64,000 bases of DNA from Ktedonobacteria bacterium brp13 (GCA_015099395.1 AP024096.1:558001-622000); one strand, 5' to 3'. Positions 1 through 9,677 are shown, counted from the first letter of the stretch. Made by a program: numbers and translations. The notes: generated by a model from the letters alone, not told the origin.

Positions 1-410
1 CAGTCTTTGAGAAGCGCAAGCAGCGTGAGCTCTCCATCGACGAGCTCAACGCACTGATGCTTGATGCGCAGAAGCAGACCTACGGTGATGGCATAGACGA
101 GAACGCACTGCACCCATACATGTGGGCTGTCAAAGGTCATTACTATAGCGCCGAACTGCCCTACTACAACTATCCATACATCTTTGGTCTGCTCTTCGGC
201 CTGGGTCTCTACGCCCGCTATCAGAAAAGCCCCGAAGAGTTCAAGCAGAGCTATGACGAACTGCTCTCCTCAACTGGTATGGCAGACGCAGCCACCCTCG
301 CAGCCCGCTTCGGTATCGACACACGCACCGAAGCCTTCTGGACCTCCAGCCTGGATATCCTCCGCGAAGACATCAAAACCTTCGAAAAGCTGGTCGACCA
401 ACTCTCATAA
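1..410 (+). CDS. M3-family oligoendopeptidase F, C-terminal part (cut by window edge)
   Basis: C-terminal end of a zinc metallopeptidase of the M3/oligoendopeptidase F type, cytoplasmic enzymes that cleave short peptides. It is open in frame from base 3 and ends at TAA 408-410, so about 135 residues are visible. The family's closing region is clear: HPYMWAVKGHYY, then a Tyr-rich stretch and YPYIFGLLFGLGLYARY, which line the substrate channel in this family. The HExxH zinc site lies upstream of the window, so catalytic integrity cannot be judged. A GC hairpin follows the stop codon. Family assignment is by recognised motif and is fairly firm. Confidence 0.86.
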   Translation, partial: VFEKRKQRELSIDELNALMLDAQKQTYGDGIDENALHPYMWAVKGHYYSAELPYYNYPYIFGLLFGLGLYARYQKSPEEFKQSYDELLSSTGMADAATLAARFGIDTRTEAFWTSSLDILREDIKTFEKLVDQLS

Positions 411-423
411 GCAGCTCCATTGC

Positions 424-449
424 GCGCCCATCTCTGGCTTGATGGGCGC
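424..449 (+). terminator. Hairpin after the peptidase gene
   Basis: Nine-base perfect arms GCGCCCATC (424-432) and GATGGGCGC (441-449) with an 8-base loop lie 14 bases after the peptidase stop. No T-run follows, so this is only a possible terminator or mRNA 3' stabiliser. Confidence 0.4.
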
Positions 450-689
450 ACAACCTACCCCCGAACTATTAGATAAGCACTCGTTTTCCTCTACGAACAG
501 CATACACACCTGCTCTCGTTCTCCCTCTTACGACGCAAAGAACGTTTCCACTGCCAGACACGCAGCAAAACATGCTTCCACAGAACGCTGCAAGAACGGT
601 CCCTATTCTATACTCTCCTCAGATGAACAACAACAACGTTTCCCAGCGCGCCAATAGCGCTTGGAGGGAATGATAGCAGGAGGAAGGGT

Positions 690-905
690 ATGAGTACAGA
701 TCGACCGCAGCTACATCCTCGTTCGCATCTGTTTACAGTTCGCGTCTGGGAAGAAGAGATTGGGGCCGGGCAGACCGAGTTGCGAGGCAAAGTTCAATTG
801 CTCACCACCAGAGAAGGGCGTTACTTTCGCGAATGGGCACAACTGGTGCCACTGCTTCTCACGATGCTGTCAGAATTGGATCCCACGTTAGAAACAGAAC
901 AATAA
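690..905 (+). CDS. Small hypothetical protein, 71 aa
   Basis: Unrecognised small soluble protein. The start is supported by an AGGAGGAAGGG ribosome site 2-3 bases before ATG 690. The sequence reads as a compact domain: HLFTVRVWEEEIG then a basic GKVQLLTTREGRYFREW and a hydrophobic helix VPLLLTMLSEL. There is no signal peptide and no membrane helix of full length. It lies 280 bases after the peptidase and 81 bases before the next gene on the same strand, so co-transcription with the hydrolase is possible. A role cannot be assigned. The RBS and the good amino-acid composition make it likely real. Confidence 0.6.
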   Translation: MSTDRPQLHPRSHLFTVRVWEEEIGAGQTELRGKVQLLTTREGRYFREWAQLVPLLLTMLSELDPTLETEQ

Positions 906-986
906 TACCAGATGCTTTCCGTACTTTCTATAACGCATACCTCTCATATAGTAAAGATATTCGCATATAAGGAATAAAAGACAATC

Positions 987-2624
987 ATGAGTACAGAAAC
1001 AGAAAAGACATTTACGGCAGACGAGACCGGCAGCCAGCCTCATTGGTTTAAACGCCAACTACGTGCTAGCGCCACGGAGCGTAGCAAGCGTGGTGCGCTA
1101 CTCTATTGGGCGGTTCTCCTCACGCTCAGCGCGGTCGTCATGCATGGCACCGCCATATTGAACCAGTTGCCGCCATCCACACTACTGGCGATTCTACTGG
1201 TTGGCTTCACGATAGTTCAGGCCCTTGTGGCTATCGCAGCCGTAACAATTCCAGCGCGTCGCTTTCTGCTCACTGCGGGAGTGGTCGAAGCAGTGGGAAT
1301 GCTGGTCTGGATAATAGCGCACGCGTTTGGGCTCCCTGATGGCTCCACGGTATGGCGACCGGAGACGCTGGCAGTGCCGGATCTCTACATACCTCTTGTT
1401 GAAGGACTCTCGGCGGTCTTTTTCCTCTGCCTGTGGGGGCGCACCTTGAACACGACGTCTAGAGTGTGGCGCATCACCTTTGCGATACTGCCTCGCCTGC
1501 TGCTGCTTGTTCTCCTGATAGGAGTAGTAGTGAAATCCATCACTCTTGTTGTCTTCTTCCTGGTGCCCGGAGTGTTCTCAAGCTTGCAGGACTTCTTCCT
1601 GCCAGTCGTTGGCTTGTTCGCAGTGTTCCTGATCCTGCGTCAGATCATCAAGCCACTACGAATAAAGACGCCGCGTGCCTGGCGCACGACGTTTATCTTA
1701 CTCCCGGCGTTCCTGGTGCTTGGCCTCCTGACCTGGGGCGGAGGCGTGAGCGCTATCGATACGGCATGGCTCCCCGCATCAACGTCAGTCAATGTTCCAG
1801 CCGGTCAGACTGCGACCCTTTCCTATTGTAATAGTTCCAACGGAAGTCCACTCGCCATGGACATCTCCGAACCTGCAACACAAACATCTCGTCCTGCGCC
1901 TATGGTTATATACATTCATGGGGGAGAGACACTTGTAGGTTCCCGCGTCCTGGAAGATGGGACGTTAGATGGGATGTACTTCGATCAGCTGCGCACAGAG
2001 CTGCTCAAACGCGGCTTCATCGTCGGCTCGCTTGATTACAGCCTTGTGCCAATCACCAGCTCAGGTGCGCAGGTAACGGAAGCAAAGTGCGCAGTGCGCT
2101 TCTTACGTGCCCACGCGAGCGCACTGGGCCTCGATCAGAACCGCATCGGCGTCTATGGTCCTAGCCAGGGTGGTTACATCAGCGCGATGCTCGGCACTAC
2201 CGGTCCTAACACAAGCTATGATGTCGGGCAATACCTGAATCAATCAAGCCGCGTACAGGCTGTGGTCGATATGTGGGGACCCACCGACCTGTCAAACTTC
2301 AGCGGTTCACCATGGTGGGCCTCCCTGCTCGCGGGAAATGCTACGACAGCACAGTTACGCAACGCGAGTCCTGCATACCATGTAGCACATAGCGATCCGC
2401 CTTTCCTGATCATGCATGGAACTGACGACTGGTTTATCGCGCCACATCACTCCCAGAACATGGCCAAGAAACTGCAAGCGGCAGGTGTCCCTGTCACCCT
2501 GGTGATGATCCAGCACGATAGTCATGGTCTAGCAGTGCCCACGGCCGGGCAGGTCGAACAGCCCGCCCCTTCTACACTCATCCAGATGATCGCCGACTTC
2601 TTCAGCAAAAACCTTGCAGCCTGA
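987..2624 (+). CDS. Membrane-anchored alpha/beta hydrolase (BD-FAE/esterase type)
   Basis: 545-residue protein in two parts. Residues about 35-265 hold six or seven hydrophobic helices. Residues about 275-545 form an alpha/beta hydrolase that should face outside if the last helix is exported. Visible catalytic elements: oxyanion strand VIYIHGG, nucleophile Ser in GPSQGG, acid Asp in HGTDDWF and His in HDSHGL, in the usual order. This matches esterases and prolyl-oligopeptidase-like enzymes acting on esters or peptides; the true substrate is unknown. The fusion to a multi-helix N-terminus resembles membrane esterases of Actinobacteria and Chloroflexi. An AAGGA lies 14 bases before the ATG. It is convergent with the next gene and shares a hairpin terminator with it. 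Confidence 0.85.
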   Translation: MSTETEKTFTADETGSQPHWFKRQLRASATERSKRGALLYWAVLLTLSAVVMHGTAILNQLPPSTLLAILLVGFTIVQALVAIAAVTIPARRFLLTAGVVEAVGMLVWIIAHAFGLPDGSTVWRPETLAVPDLYIPLVEGLSAVFFLCLWGRTLNTTSRVWRITFAILPRLLLLVLLIGVVVKSITLVVFFLVPGVFSSLQDFFLPVVGLFAVFLILRQIIKPLRIKTPRAWRTTFILLPAFLVLGLLTWGGGVSAIDTAWLPASTSVNVPAGQTATLSYCNSSNGSPLAMDISEPATQTSRPAPMVIYIHGGETLVGSRVLEDGTLDGMYFDQLRTELLKRGFIVGSLDYSLVPITSSGAQVTEAKCAVRFLRAHASALGLDQNRIGVYGPSQGGYISAMLGTTGPNTSYDVGQYLNQSSRVQAVVDMWGPTDLSNFSGSPWWASLLAGNATTAQLRNASPAYHVAHSDPPFLIMHGTDDWFIAPHHSQNMAKKLQAAGVPVTLVMIQHDSHGLAVPTAGQVEQPAPSTLIQMIADFFSKNLAA

Positions 2625-2637
2625 CGACCAAAAAAGT

Positions 2638-2678
2638 GTGTGGACCAAAGGGGGCAAACGTCCCTCTTTGGTCCACAC
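2638..2678 (-). terminator. Shared (bidirectional) intrinsic terminator
   Basis: Thirteen-base perfect inverted repeat GTGTGGACCAAAG (2638-2650) and CTTTGGTCCACAC (2666-2678) lies between the convergent stops at 2624 and 2685. Read on the minus strand the stem is followed at once by a run of T (the A-run at 2630-2635), so it is a classic terminator for the minus-strand regulator. It may also stop plus-strand transcripts. Confidence 0.85.
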
Positions 2679-2684
2679 TCCTCC

Positions 2685-5600
2685 TTACAGATAGCCCAAC
2701 TGCTTCGCAAGAGGCAGGGTCTGGTGAAGCAACTCACGAGCCTCATCCTCCTCTCCAGCATCCCACGTATGCAATACGGCAGCAAGAAGCGTGTTCAGGG
2801 GTTCACGCGGAGATTGCTGGGTTGGATCAAAGAGTAGACGCACGTCATTGATAGCCGCCAGGGTCTGCCCCTGCGCCAATGCCACCCCAATAAGCGGCCA
2901 TCTTCCCGTCCAGAGAAACGGATTGGGTCTGAACTGCCGGAATTGCTCCTCTTGTACTGACTCGCGACCATACATTTCAGCCAGAGTCAGATCACCATCG
3001 CGCCAGGCCAGCCAGGCTGCATGACCTGAGAGAATATGGTTGTGCTCTGTGAACCCGACGGACCGAGCTTGAGTGATAATCCGGCACGTCTCCTCTACCT
3101 GTCCACGTTGCCTGAAGATAAATGGCAGAAACCTGAAACAATTGTTTTGCACCCAGACATTCCCTGTCCGCTCCCCCAGCTGTAACGCCTGGCGTAGCTG
3201 CTCCTCAGCCTCATCGAACTGAGCGGCACATAACAGACCAATGCCAAGCATGGCAAGGTCAAAGCCTCTCTGAGCTTCGTTTTCTGCCGGACCCATCGCT
3301 GCCATGACCGTACGCCAGATGGAGACCCGTTCTGGGGAGATGACATAGTGATCGCGCCAGGCATTATGCATACCCTGTGCCTGTGCAAGGAGCTTGCGTT
3401 GTTCCTGCGTTCCCTGCTGCTCAACGATAGGCCGAGCTTTTTCAATGGCCTCTGCAATATCGCCCACAGTGCCCTTCCCTTGCCAGACTCGCGTAAGCTG
3501 CAGTGCAATCCATGCGTCGCGCCAGTCCAGGCTTGCTGAGTCTGCATCCTGTGTTAAGATACGTTCCGCTACCTCAAACTCCTGGCAACCATTGACGTAA
3601 AAGGCATCATGACGCTGCGTGGAAGCAGACATCCAGGTAGTCGCTATCTTCCAGTGCAGACGTGCCTGCCAGAGGTGTTCCTGCTCTGGAATATGAGTCA
3701 TGGCGCGATGATACGCTTGCCTCGCATCTTCATAGGAGCCCCTGTCTGTTAAGACATCGCCAAGCGAGATATACACCTGGACAGCAGTCTTCCATGGCAC
3801 ACGCTGCATGGCCTGGCCCGGCAGGCGCGTTTCCAGGAGACTCGCGGCTTGCTTAAATGCGTGTAAGGCCGCTGCGTGCGCATAGATCCGGCTGGCAGCT
3901 TCTCCTGCACGTTGATAAAAAGGCAGAGCCTGGATGGGCATGCTTGCCTGCTCATAGTGAGCGGCAATCTGTTCACAGACGGCATCCAGATCTTCACTGA
4001 ACACAGCTTTAAAGGCCTCCGCAATACGTTGATGCAAGAGACGACGGTGCGCAGGACTCAGAGAAATAGTGATCTGTACGCGGAGTTTGTCATGGCAAAA
4101 GTCATAAGCATCTGACATTCCCGCAGCGTGTTCGCGCACAATATGCCGCTGCCACAATTCATCCATCCCCTGTACAATTGTCTCTTCATTCTCTGTACTG
4201 GCATGTGCAAGCACAGAGAATGAAAACTCGCGCCCAATGACAGCAGCGACCCGGGCAACAGCAAGAGCCCGGGTAGAGAGCTGTGCCAGTCGTGTCGCCA
4301 GCACTGTCTGTACTGATGGCGGAAGTGGAGAAGCAGCCTGAGTAAAGAGCGGGAGCGGGCCCTGAGGAGTCGCATGAACGCTTTCACCTTTACTCAACGT
4401 GTCTGCCTGTAGCATCTCGACCACGAAAAAAGGATTGCCTTCGGTCTCTTTATAGAGTGTGTTACTCATAGCTGGATCGAGCTGGCTACCCAGCATGTAT
4501 TCAGCCAGGGAAGTTGTCTCTGTGAGTGTGAGCGGACCAAGCGGAATCTCGGTGACCAGTCCATCGCGTTGCAGCGCACTCAGAAAGGCAACGAGTGGAT
4601 GCTCAGACGAGATTTCCTCAGCACGTACAGTTCCCACAAAAAGCAAACGTGCATCCGACCCACTATGAAGCAGGTAGAGCAGCCACTCCAGCGTCTCTTG
4701 ATCGCACCAGTGAAGGTCATCGAGCAAAAGCAGCAATGGCTGACGAGCGGAGAGCATAGCGCGTGTCAGGGCAGCAAAGAAGACCTGGCGTTGCCAACCC
4801 TCTGTCATTGCAGCAGGAGGGGATAAGCGCGGATGTGTGACGAGTATCTCTGGCACGAGCCGTGAGATCTCCGTAAGTGAAGTCGGATCAAGGGTTGAGA
4901 GGCCTGTCTGAAACGAATCGCTACGGAGCCAGGAAGCGACAGGAGCGTAGGCCAGATGTCCAAGTGTCGCATAACAACGTGCACTCGCGGTGGTCATGCC
5001 GAGCCTGCCGACCCAGTCCTCAAGTTCCTGCGCCAGTCGGGTCTTACCAATACCCGCCTCTCCGGTAAAAATCACGACCCGTGGACTCCCGCTCTGGAGG
5101 CCCGCTATCCCACCCGTAGCAGTATTCCAGGCCTTCTGGAGGAGTCGCCACTCCGCGTTACGGCCCAGCAGTGGTGCTCTTGTGAGCTGTTTTGGCGGCG
5201 GACTGCTAGGAGTCTGAGGAGCATGGCCCGACTGCATGAGCGATGTATAGAGTGCCTGCGTGATTTCGCTCGGCTTCGCTCCAAGTTCACGCTCCAGCAG
5301 CTGAGCACAGGTATGGTAGGTTCGCAGTGCCGCAGCGCGATTACCACACAGTGCATACAAGCGAATGATCTGGCGATGGGTTGCTTCATCGAGGGGATCA
5401 AAGTGCAGGAGACGCTGCGCAGTGGTAATCGCAGCCCCATAGTCCTGTTCCTGCTCGGTCAATGCAATCAAGCGTTCGGCAGCCTGGAGAAACTGCTGGC
5501 GCAAGCGATCGCGCTCTGGTAAGATCCACTCCTCGTAGCAATCAGGTAACAGGTCCCCACGGTACAGGTGCAGCACCTGTTCAAGTGCCTTCCGTAGCGC

Positions 5601-5981
5601 AGGAGTATTCTGGGCATGTTCCGCGTGGTCAGCCTGGATGAGTGCCTGCTCCATCTCCTGGATATCCAGGATAAACATAGCATTGGCGTTCGCTGGCAAC
5701 CATTGCAGACTCTGTTTGTCGACACAGAGAAACTGGTCAGCATACGGGAGGGATTGCCGCAAGCGATGCAGCAACTGGCGCAGATTTGTATGGGCCTGCC
5801 CTTCCGTCGAATCGGGCCACAGGAGGAAGGCCAGATGAGAGCGATTTTGGGGCGCACCTCGATGCAGCACAAGATAGGCGAGCAAAGATTGAACACGGGG
5901 AACCGTAATCGATGTCACTGGTGTCTCGCCCGACACCAGCAAGAAGTCACCCAACAAGGAGATGTGCAGGGGTGGAAGCAT
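2685..5981 (-). CDS. BTAD/SARP-like transcriptional regulator with AAA ATPase and TPR domains
   Basis: About 1,098 residues from ATG 5981, which has AAAGGA seven bases before it; an upstream in-frame start at 6050 lacks this. Residues about 1-95 form a winged-helix DNA-binding domain (SVPR-type RVQSLLAYLVLHRG, then LLWPDS). Residues 95-250 form a bacterial transcriptional activation domain made of helical repeats. A STAND-type ATPase follows, with Walker A GEAGIGKTRLAQEL and Walker B LLLLLDDLHWCD. The C-terminal half is TPR-like helical repeats (for example AGEAASRIYAHAAALHAF). Such proteins (AfsR/MalT-like) sense a ligand with the ATPase/TPR part and activate target promoters. The target is not evident; the divergent neighbour is a ROK regulator 770 bases away. 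Confidence 0.88.
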   Translation of the reverse strand: MLPPLHISLLGDFLLVSGETPVTSITVPRVQSLLAYLVLHRGAPQNRSHLAFLLWPDSTEGQAHTNLRQLLHRLRQSLPYADQFLCVDKQSLQWLPANANAMFILDIQEMEQALIQADHAEHAQNTPALRKALEQVLHLYRGDLLPDCYEEWILPERDRLRQQFLQAAERLIALTEQEQDYGAAITTAQRLLHFDPLDEATHRQIIRLYALCGNRAAALRTYHTCAQLLERELGAKPSEITQALYTSLMQSGHAPQTPSSPPPKQLTRAPLLGRNAEWRLLQKAWNTATGGIAGLQSGSPRVVIFTGEAGIGKTRLAQELEDWVGRLGMTTASARCYATLGHLAYAPVASWLRSDSFQTGLSTLDPTSLTEISRLVPEILVTHPRLSPPAAMTEGWQRQVFFAALTRAMLSARQPLLLLLDDLHWCDQETLEWLLYLLHSGSDARLLFVGTVRAEEISSEHPLVAFLSALQRDGLVTEIPLGPLTLTETTSLAEYMLGSQLDPAMSNTLYKETEGNPFFVVEMLQADTLSKGESVHATPQGPLPLFTQAASPLPPSVQTVLATRLAQLSTRALAVARVAAVIGREFSFSVLAHASTENEETIVQGMDELWQRHIVREHAAGMSDAYDFCHDKLRVQITISLSPAHRRLLHQRIAEAFKAVFSEDLDAVCEQIAAHYEQASMPIQALPFYQRAGEAASRIYAHAAALHAFKQAASLLETRLPGQAMQRVPWKTAVQVYISLGDVLTDRGSYEDARQAYHRAMTHIPEQEHLWQARLHWKIATTWMSASTQRHDAFYVNGCQEFEVAERILTQDADSASLDWRDAWIALQLTRVWQGKGTVGDIAEAIEKARPIVEQQGTQEQRKLLAQAQGMHNAWRDHYVISPERVSIWRTVMAAMGPAENEAQRGFDLAMLGIGLLCAAQFDEAEEQLRQALQLGERTGNVWVQNNCFRFLPFIFRQRGQVEETCRIITQARSVGFTEHNHILSGHAAWLAWRDGDLTLAEMYGRESVQEEQFRQFRPNPFLWTGRWPLIGVALAQGQTLAAINDVRLLFDPTQQSPREPLNTLLAAVLHTWDAGEEDEARELLHQTLPLAKQLGYL

Positions 5982-6748
5982 CGAGAGTTCCTTTCTCAGA
6001 TCTAATAGACAGCTACTAAACAGGTTCACTGTTGCGCTGAAATGTCTCATCTACTATATTAGCAGAAATGCATGCAAAGTTACAGATTACTAACAGAATA
6101 AGTAGAAAGAGAAAATATTGTAGTCTATACTATTTTAACGTAATGCACACAAACCCTCTGTATTGCATCAAACGATAGTCTCATTACTTGTCTCCAATAT
6201 AGATGCTCTTGCACTCTTTATGATATACTTTTTCTGATAATTTTGTACCACATAATTTACATGTATTTGTAGTGTATGGCAAGCACAGCAGCACCAACAT
6301 GAGCAGGTCCAATGCTTTTCGTACGCGCTTGCGCTACCTACCAGTCAGCGAGAGCGGACTTACCGGTAAACCAGGTTCATTCATCATCCTCGACAAAGTG
6401 GTTCAGGGCCTGCATGTAGTCCATATCCCAGTTTTAGGCTGTGGTCACACTGTATAGTTTAGATTCGGGCATATCAATATTTTAACGACGATAGTTAAAA
6501 AAATAGCAATAGCTACTCCAGTATCTTTTTATTCTATTTAGTTGTTATAAGAAATATTGTATAGTATTCCTATGCACAACAGGAACACAAAAAGATGTTT
6601 GACAGCAGTAGGTACACTTAGTTAATAACGTTTCCTATTAGCTTGATAGTTAGTATACTTTCCTAATAGGCACCTGCTAAATATAATTGAGGTACGGCAC
6701 CACTTAAAATCGCGAAAGAGAAGATGTAATAATGAAAGGTCAAAAAAG
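5982..6748. other. AT-rich intergenic region between divergent regulators
   Basis: About 770 bases with no convincing gene. A 61-codon open frame at 6272-6457 has no ribosome site. On the minus strand a short frame ends MDYMQALNHFVEDDE near 6365, which may be a gene relic. An 8-base inverted repeat CCTATTAG (6634-6641) and CTAATAGG (6663-6670) lies about 80 bases before the ROK gene and encloses TATACT (6654-6659), so it could be an operator over a -10 box. Confidence 0.45.
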
Positions 6749-8023
6749 ATGTCACGTGATCAACAGGGAACGCCTCACCTCCTTCGTGAGATCAATGAAC
6801 GCCGTTTGCTTGAGTATTTATGGTATGATGGCTCCGCCTCAAGAGCGCAGCTTGCACGCACAACTGGCCTTTCTAAGCCGACAGTATCACAGGCGCTCGC
6901 CCATCTGGAGCAGGCCAGGCTTGTGAGACCGGTCGGGCAGGTCGGCTCTGGGGGTCGGACGGCAACGCTCTACGAACCTGATCCTACGGCAGGCTATGTG
7001 ATCGGTGTAGATATCGGTCGTAGCTGGATCCGTATAGCGATAGCCAATCTGAACGGTACTATTATTGAACGGCGCAACATGAGGAACCACGAGCGTAATG
7101 CAAGTGGGCTTGTCGATCTAACAGCGCAGCTGATCAATAGCGCTATGGTAGCGGCCAGACTAACACGAGCACAGATTACGCATACCGTCATTGGCTGTCC
7201 AGGCATCTTTGATCCACACAGCGGTCACCTGATCCTCGCGCCAAATCTGCCGGGCGGAGAGCAAGATACGTTCATAGACAAGCTACAAGCAGAATTTGGG
7301 CCGCACCTCATGATTGAGAATGACATCAATCTGGCAGTGCTGGGGGAGCATACTTATGGTTGTGGCAAAGAGATCGAAACGCTAGCTTTCCTCTCAGTCG
7401 GTACAGGTATCGGTATGGGCATCATCATCAATGGTAGACTCTATCGTGGAGCCCATGGAGCCGGAGGAGAGATCGGTTTCCTGCCATTCAACCTGGAAGA
7501 GCCGTTGCGTGGCCCAGCAATTCCAACGACACCGTTACTACACGCGGTCACAGCGAATTCAGAGTTGCCAGAAGTCAGCAATGTCAAGCCGGGGCAGCGC
7601 GGCAAACTGGAAGAGGCTGCTGCCGCCGATGGTATCGTACGTATCGCCCTCGCTCATGGTATGCGTGCGCCACTCTCAGCGAAACGTATCTTTGACGCAG
7701 CCCGTGATGGCGATCCACTCGCAAGGACAGTCATCGAACGCGAAGGACAACTCCTCGCACACGCCATCGCCTCGATTACAGCGATCCTCGATCCCCAGCT
7801 GATCGTACTGGGCGGAGGCATCGGGCTCAACATTGACCTGCTACTGGGACCAATTGAACGCAGCCTCCACACCATTACGCCGCTACGAGCACCACGGATC
7901 ATGGCGAGCGAGCTTGAGGTGGACGCGACACTGCTTGGTGCGATTACCACTGCGCTGGAGGCCGCACGCCAGCATATCTTTCAAAATTATATTGGGTCCT
8001 GTAATGAAATAGAAACAGACTAA
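6749..8023 (+). CDS. ROK-family transcriptional regulator (NagC/XylR type)
   Basis: 424 residues. An N-terminal winged helix-turn-helix (residues about 10-75; SRAQLARTTGLSKPTVSQAL is the recognition segment) is joined to a ROK sugar-kinase-like domain. ATP/phosphate motif VIGVDIGRSWIRIAI (about 87-101), the sugar-binding ENDINLA and the second phosphate loop SVGTGIGMGIII are all visible. ROK repressors bind a sugar or sugar phosphate and leave their operators. The usual zinc motif CxCGxxGCxE after the GHxxGE helix is absent here: GAHGAGGEIGFLP is followed by a Cys-free stretch, so zinc is probably not bound. AAAGG lies about ten bases before ATG 6749. The regulated genes are not obvious in the window. 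Confidence 0.9.
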   Translation: MSRDQQGTPHLLREINERRLLEYLWYDGSASRAQLARTTGLSKPTVSQALAHLEQARLVRPVGQVGSGGRTATLYEPDPTAGYVIGVDIGRSWIRIAIANLNGTIIERRNMRNHERNASGLVDLTAQLINSAMVAARLTRAQITHTVIGCPGIFDPHSGHLILAPNLPGGEQDTFIDKLQAEFGPHLMIENDINLAVLGEHTYGCGKEIETLAFLSVGTGIGMGIIINGRLYRGAHGAGGEIGFLPFNLEEPLRGPAIPTTPLLHAVTANSELPEVSNVKPGQRGKLEEAAAADGIVRIALAHGMRAPLSAKRIFDAARDGDPLARTVIEREGQLLAHAIASITAILDPQLIVLGGGIGLNIDLLLGPIERSLHTITPLRAPRIMASELEVDATLLGAITTALEAARQHIFQNYIGSCNEIETD

Positions 8024-8233
8024 GGACGTATGCACCCTGACCGTTTTCTCCTTATCTAACAGACTAAAAAAGAGTAGAAGCATGGACTCTCCATAAAGGC
8101 AAAATTGTATCATGGTGGGATTTACCGCATTGTCCTGGTGCGCTGTGCAATACAACCCTGAGGGGTGCGACTCGTAATTAATGATGATCGATTTTAGCTA
8201 GCACAATTACAAATAAAGGGGAAGAATAGCAGA

Positions 8234-8548
8234 ATGGAACAAGAAATGCAAAACCAAGCCCAGCCTTCTTATGGCTATGAAGGCGAGCAAAGGCAAAGTC
8301 CTCCTGGTTATCAGATGTATGGACAAAAGCTCTCTGAGCCGGTAAGGGGCCGTGCACCTACTCCCGGTCAGCGTTTAGCACTGGCTATTGTTTCTCTTGT
8401 TATGCTCATCATTCTCATCTTTGGCCTGACAAGCTTTGCGGTTGCATCCAGCGCACCCAACTGGGCTGTAATTCCTATCATTTTCATCTTCATCTTATTC
8501 TCAGCTGTTGCAATTGCAATTAATCTCCTATTCAATCGTAGCGTTTAG
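8234..8548 (+). CDS. Small Pro/Gln-rich two-helix membrane protein, 104 aa
   Basis: Start ATG 8234 follows AAAGGGG at eight to ten bases. Residues 1-48 are hydrophilic and rich in Gln, Tyr, Pro and Gly (QNQAQPSYGYEGEQRQ). Two hydrophobic helices follow at about 50-72 (LALAIVSLVMLIILIFGL) and 79-98 (VIPIIFIFILFSAVAIAI), with a short loop and a C-terminal FNRSV. The arrangement is that of small membrane proteins with a cytoplasmic disordered tail seen often in Chloroflexota. No enzymatic motif is visible and function is unknown. It is followed by a hairpin and T-run. Confidence 0.65.
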   Translation: MEQEMQNQAQPSYGYEGEQRQSPPGYQMYGQKLSEPVRGRAPTPGQRLALAIVSLVMLIILIFGLTSFAVASSAPNWAVIPIIFIFILFSAVAIAINLLFNRSV

Positions 8549-8601
8549 CAGTCATCATCTGTCTATTTCATGAAACAGGTCGACAATGGCAGCGTGAAAA
8601 A

Positions 8602-8661
8602 GAAGACCTCCGTCACTATTGCGATGGAGGCCTTCTGTGATCTGCTGACGGTTCCTTTTTT
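8602..8661 (+). terminator. Probable terminator after the small membrane protein
   Basis: Imperfect 13-base arms GAAGACCTCCGTC (8602-8614) and GATGGAGGCCTTC (8623-8635) form a stem-loop. A seven-T run comes at about 8655-8661, 20 bases after the stem. The spacing is loose, so function is moderately supported. Confidence 0.5.
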
Positions 8662-8753
8662 TAGGCGACGGTAGAGAAGGATTACCGTTGCTAAAAGGCT
8701 ACAGGCAATGTGTCAAGGCCATGCACGAGGATGCCAGGACGCCACTGCTCAAT

Positions 8754-9344
8754 CTAGAACTTTCCGGCGTAGTTCTCAGCCATTTCAAGGTACCAATCCA
8801 ATTTATTTGTAGCTGTCCATATAGCTGCCAGCGTCATCTTGTCCTCAGTATTCGCCAGATCAAAGATTCGCACTTCCTCTAATTCATTGCTTCCAGGGCT
8901 GGTAGGGAACTGCTGTTGTATCTGCCCGTACTGCGTGATTGTCCTGTGCTCGATAGCGGCTACGACATTCTTCGCTGCCGCCAGGGATTGGAGTGCATGC
9001 TGATAGACAGCGTTAAACTCTTTCTCCACAAGCGTAAAAATGGTTGCATCATAGTTTTTATATTTTTTGCTTTTGACATTGTTAAAGGCATCCTTTTCCT
9101 TCAACTGAAACCCGGTCTCCTCCCAGAATTCTCGGATCGCGCCAGCTACCGCACTGCTGTCCTCTTTCTCCTGGCCTCCTCCTGGAAAGACCCATTGACC
9201 AGCTCCACTCTCTGCCTTAATCGCGCCTCCCTCTGAAATGATCACGCCAGAAGCACCTTTGTTAAAGAAGTAGCCATGTGTTCGCTTTTTGAAAACGAGA
9301 ACTTTCCCAGTGCCTTCTTGCGCAACCAGTGCATAGTACTGCAT
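8754..9344 (-). CDS. NUDIX hydrolase
   Basis: 196 residues from ATG 9344, chosen because GAAAGGA lies seven bases before it (an in-frame ATG at 9365 lacks this). NUDIX enzymes hydrolyse nucleoside diphosphates linked to another group, using Mg ions. The Nudix box is seen as GGGQEKEDSSAVAGAIRE followed by FWEETGF. The catalytic REFWEE is intact, but the first conserved Glu of the box (after G-x5) is Ser, a tolerated structural change. The C-terminal half (NEL, DLANTEDKMTLAAIW) does not point to a substrate. It stands alone, divergent from rph, so a house-cleaning role is only a guess. Confidence 0.87.
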   Translation of the reverse strand: MQYYALVAQEGTGKVLVFKKRTHGYFFNKGASGVIISEGGAIKAESGAGQWVFPGGGQEKEDSSAVAGAIREFWEETGFQLKEKDAFNNVKSKKYKNYDATIFTLVEKEFNAVYQHALQSLAAAKNVVAAIEHRTITQYGQIQQQFPTSPGSNELEEVRIFDLANTEDKMTLAAIWTATNKLDWYLEMAENYAGKF

Positions 9345-9534
9345 TAATGTATCCTTTCTCTTCACATGAAATATATTCTTTTATACATCTTACAAGAATT
9401 GATGTACCTACATACTAAACGCCCACAAGTGGATTTTTTGCATCTTCAATTCTATTTAGTATGCCAGGATGAAATATCATGAAAAGATGCTATCTACTTT
9501 TGAAAATCTTCCTGATGGCTCATCTTCTTACATA

Positions 9535-9677
9535 AAATCCCAACTTTAAAATGGACAGATCTGTCTATTCATTTTGTTGGTTCTCTATGCTTATTGAGTA
9601 GCTTCATAAGCCAAAGTAACAGGAAATACTTTCACCAGAATAGTTATGTCAGAACGGCTAGCTTAAAGTTGGGATTT
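9535..9677. mobile_element. 143-bp MITE-like element with 5-bp target duplication
   Basis: Perfect 15-base terminal inverted repeats, AAATCCCAACTTTAA (9535-9549) and TTAAAGTTGGGATTT (9663-9677), are flanked on both sides by the direct repeat ACATA (9530-9534 and 9678-9682). The interior has no gene. This is the structure of a non-autonomous transposable element; the parent transposase is not in the window. Confidence 0.7.

Noticed and set aside
184-657. 157-codon open frame overlapping the peptidase end
   Set aside because: Shadow of the M3 peptidase frame continuing into non-coding DNA.
6272-6457. 61-codon plus-strand open frame in the AT-rich spacer
   Set aside because: No ribosome site and no recognisable motif; listed only as intergenic.
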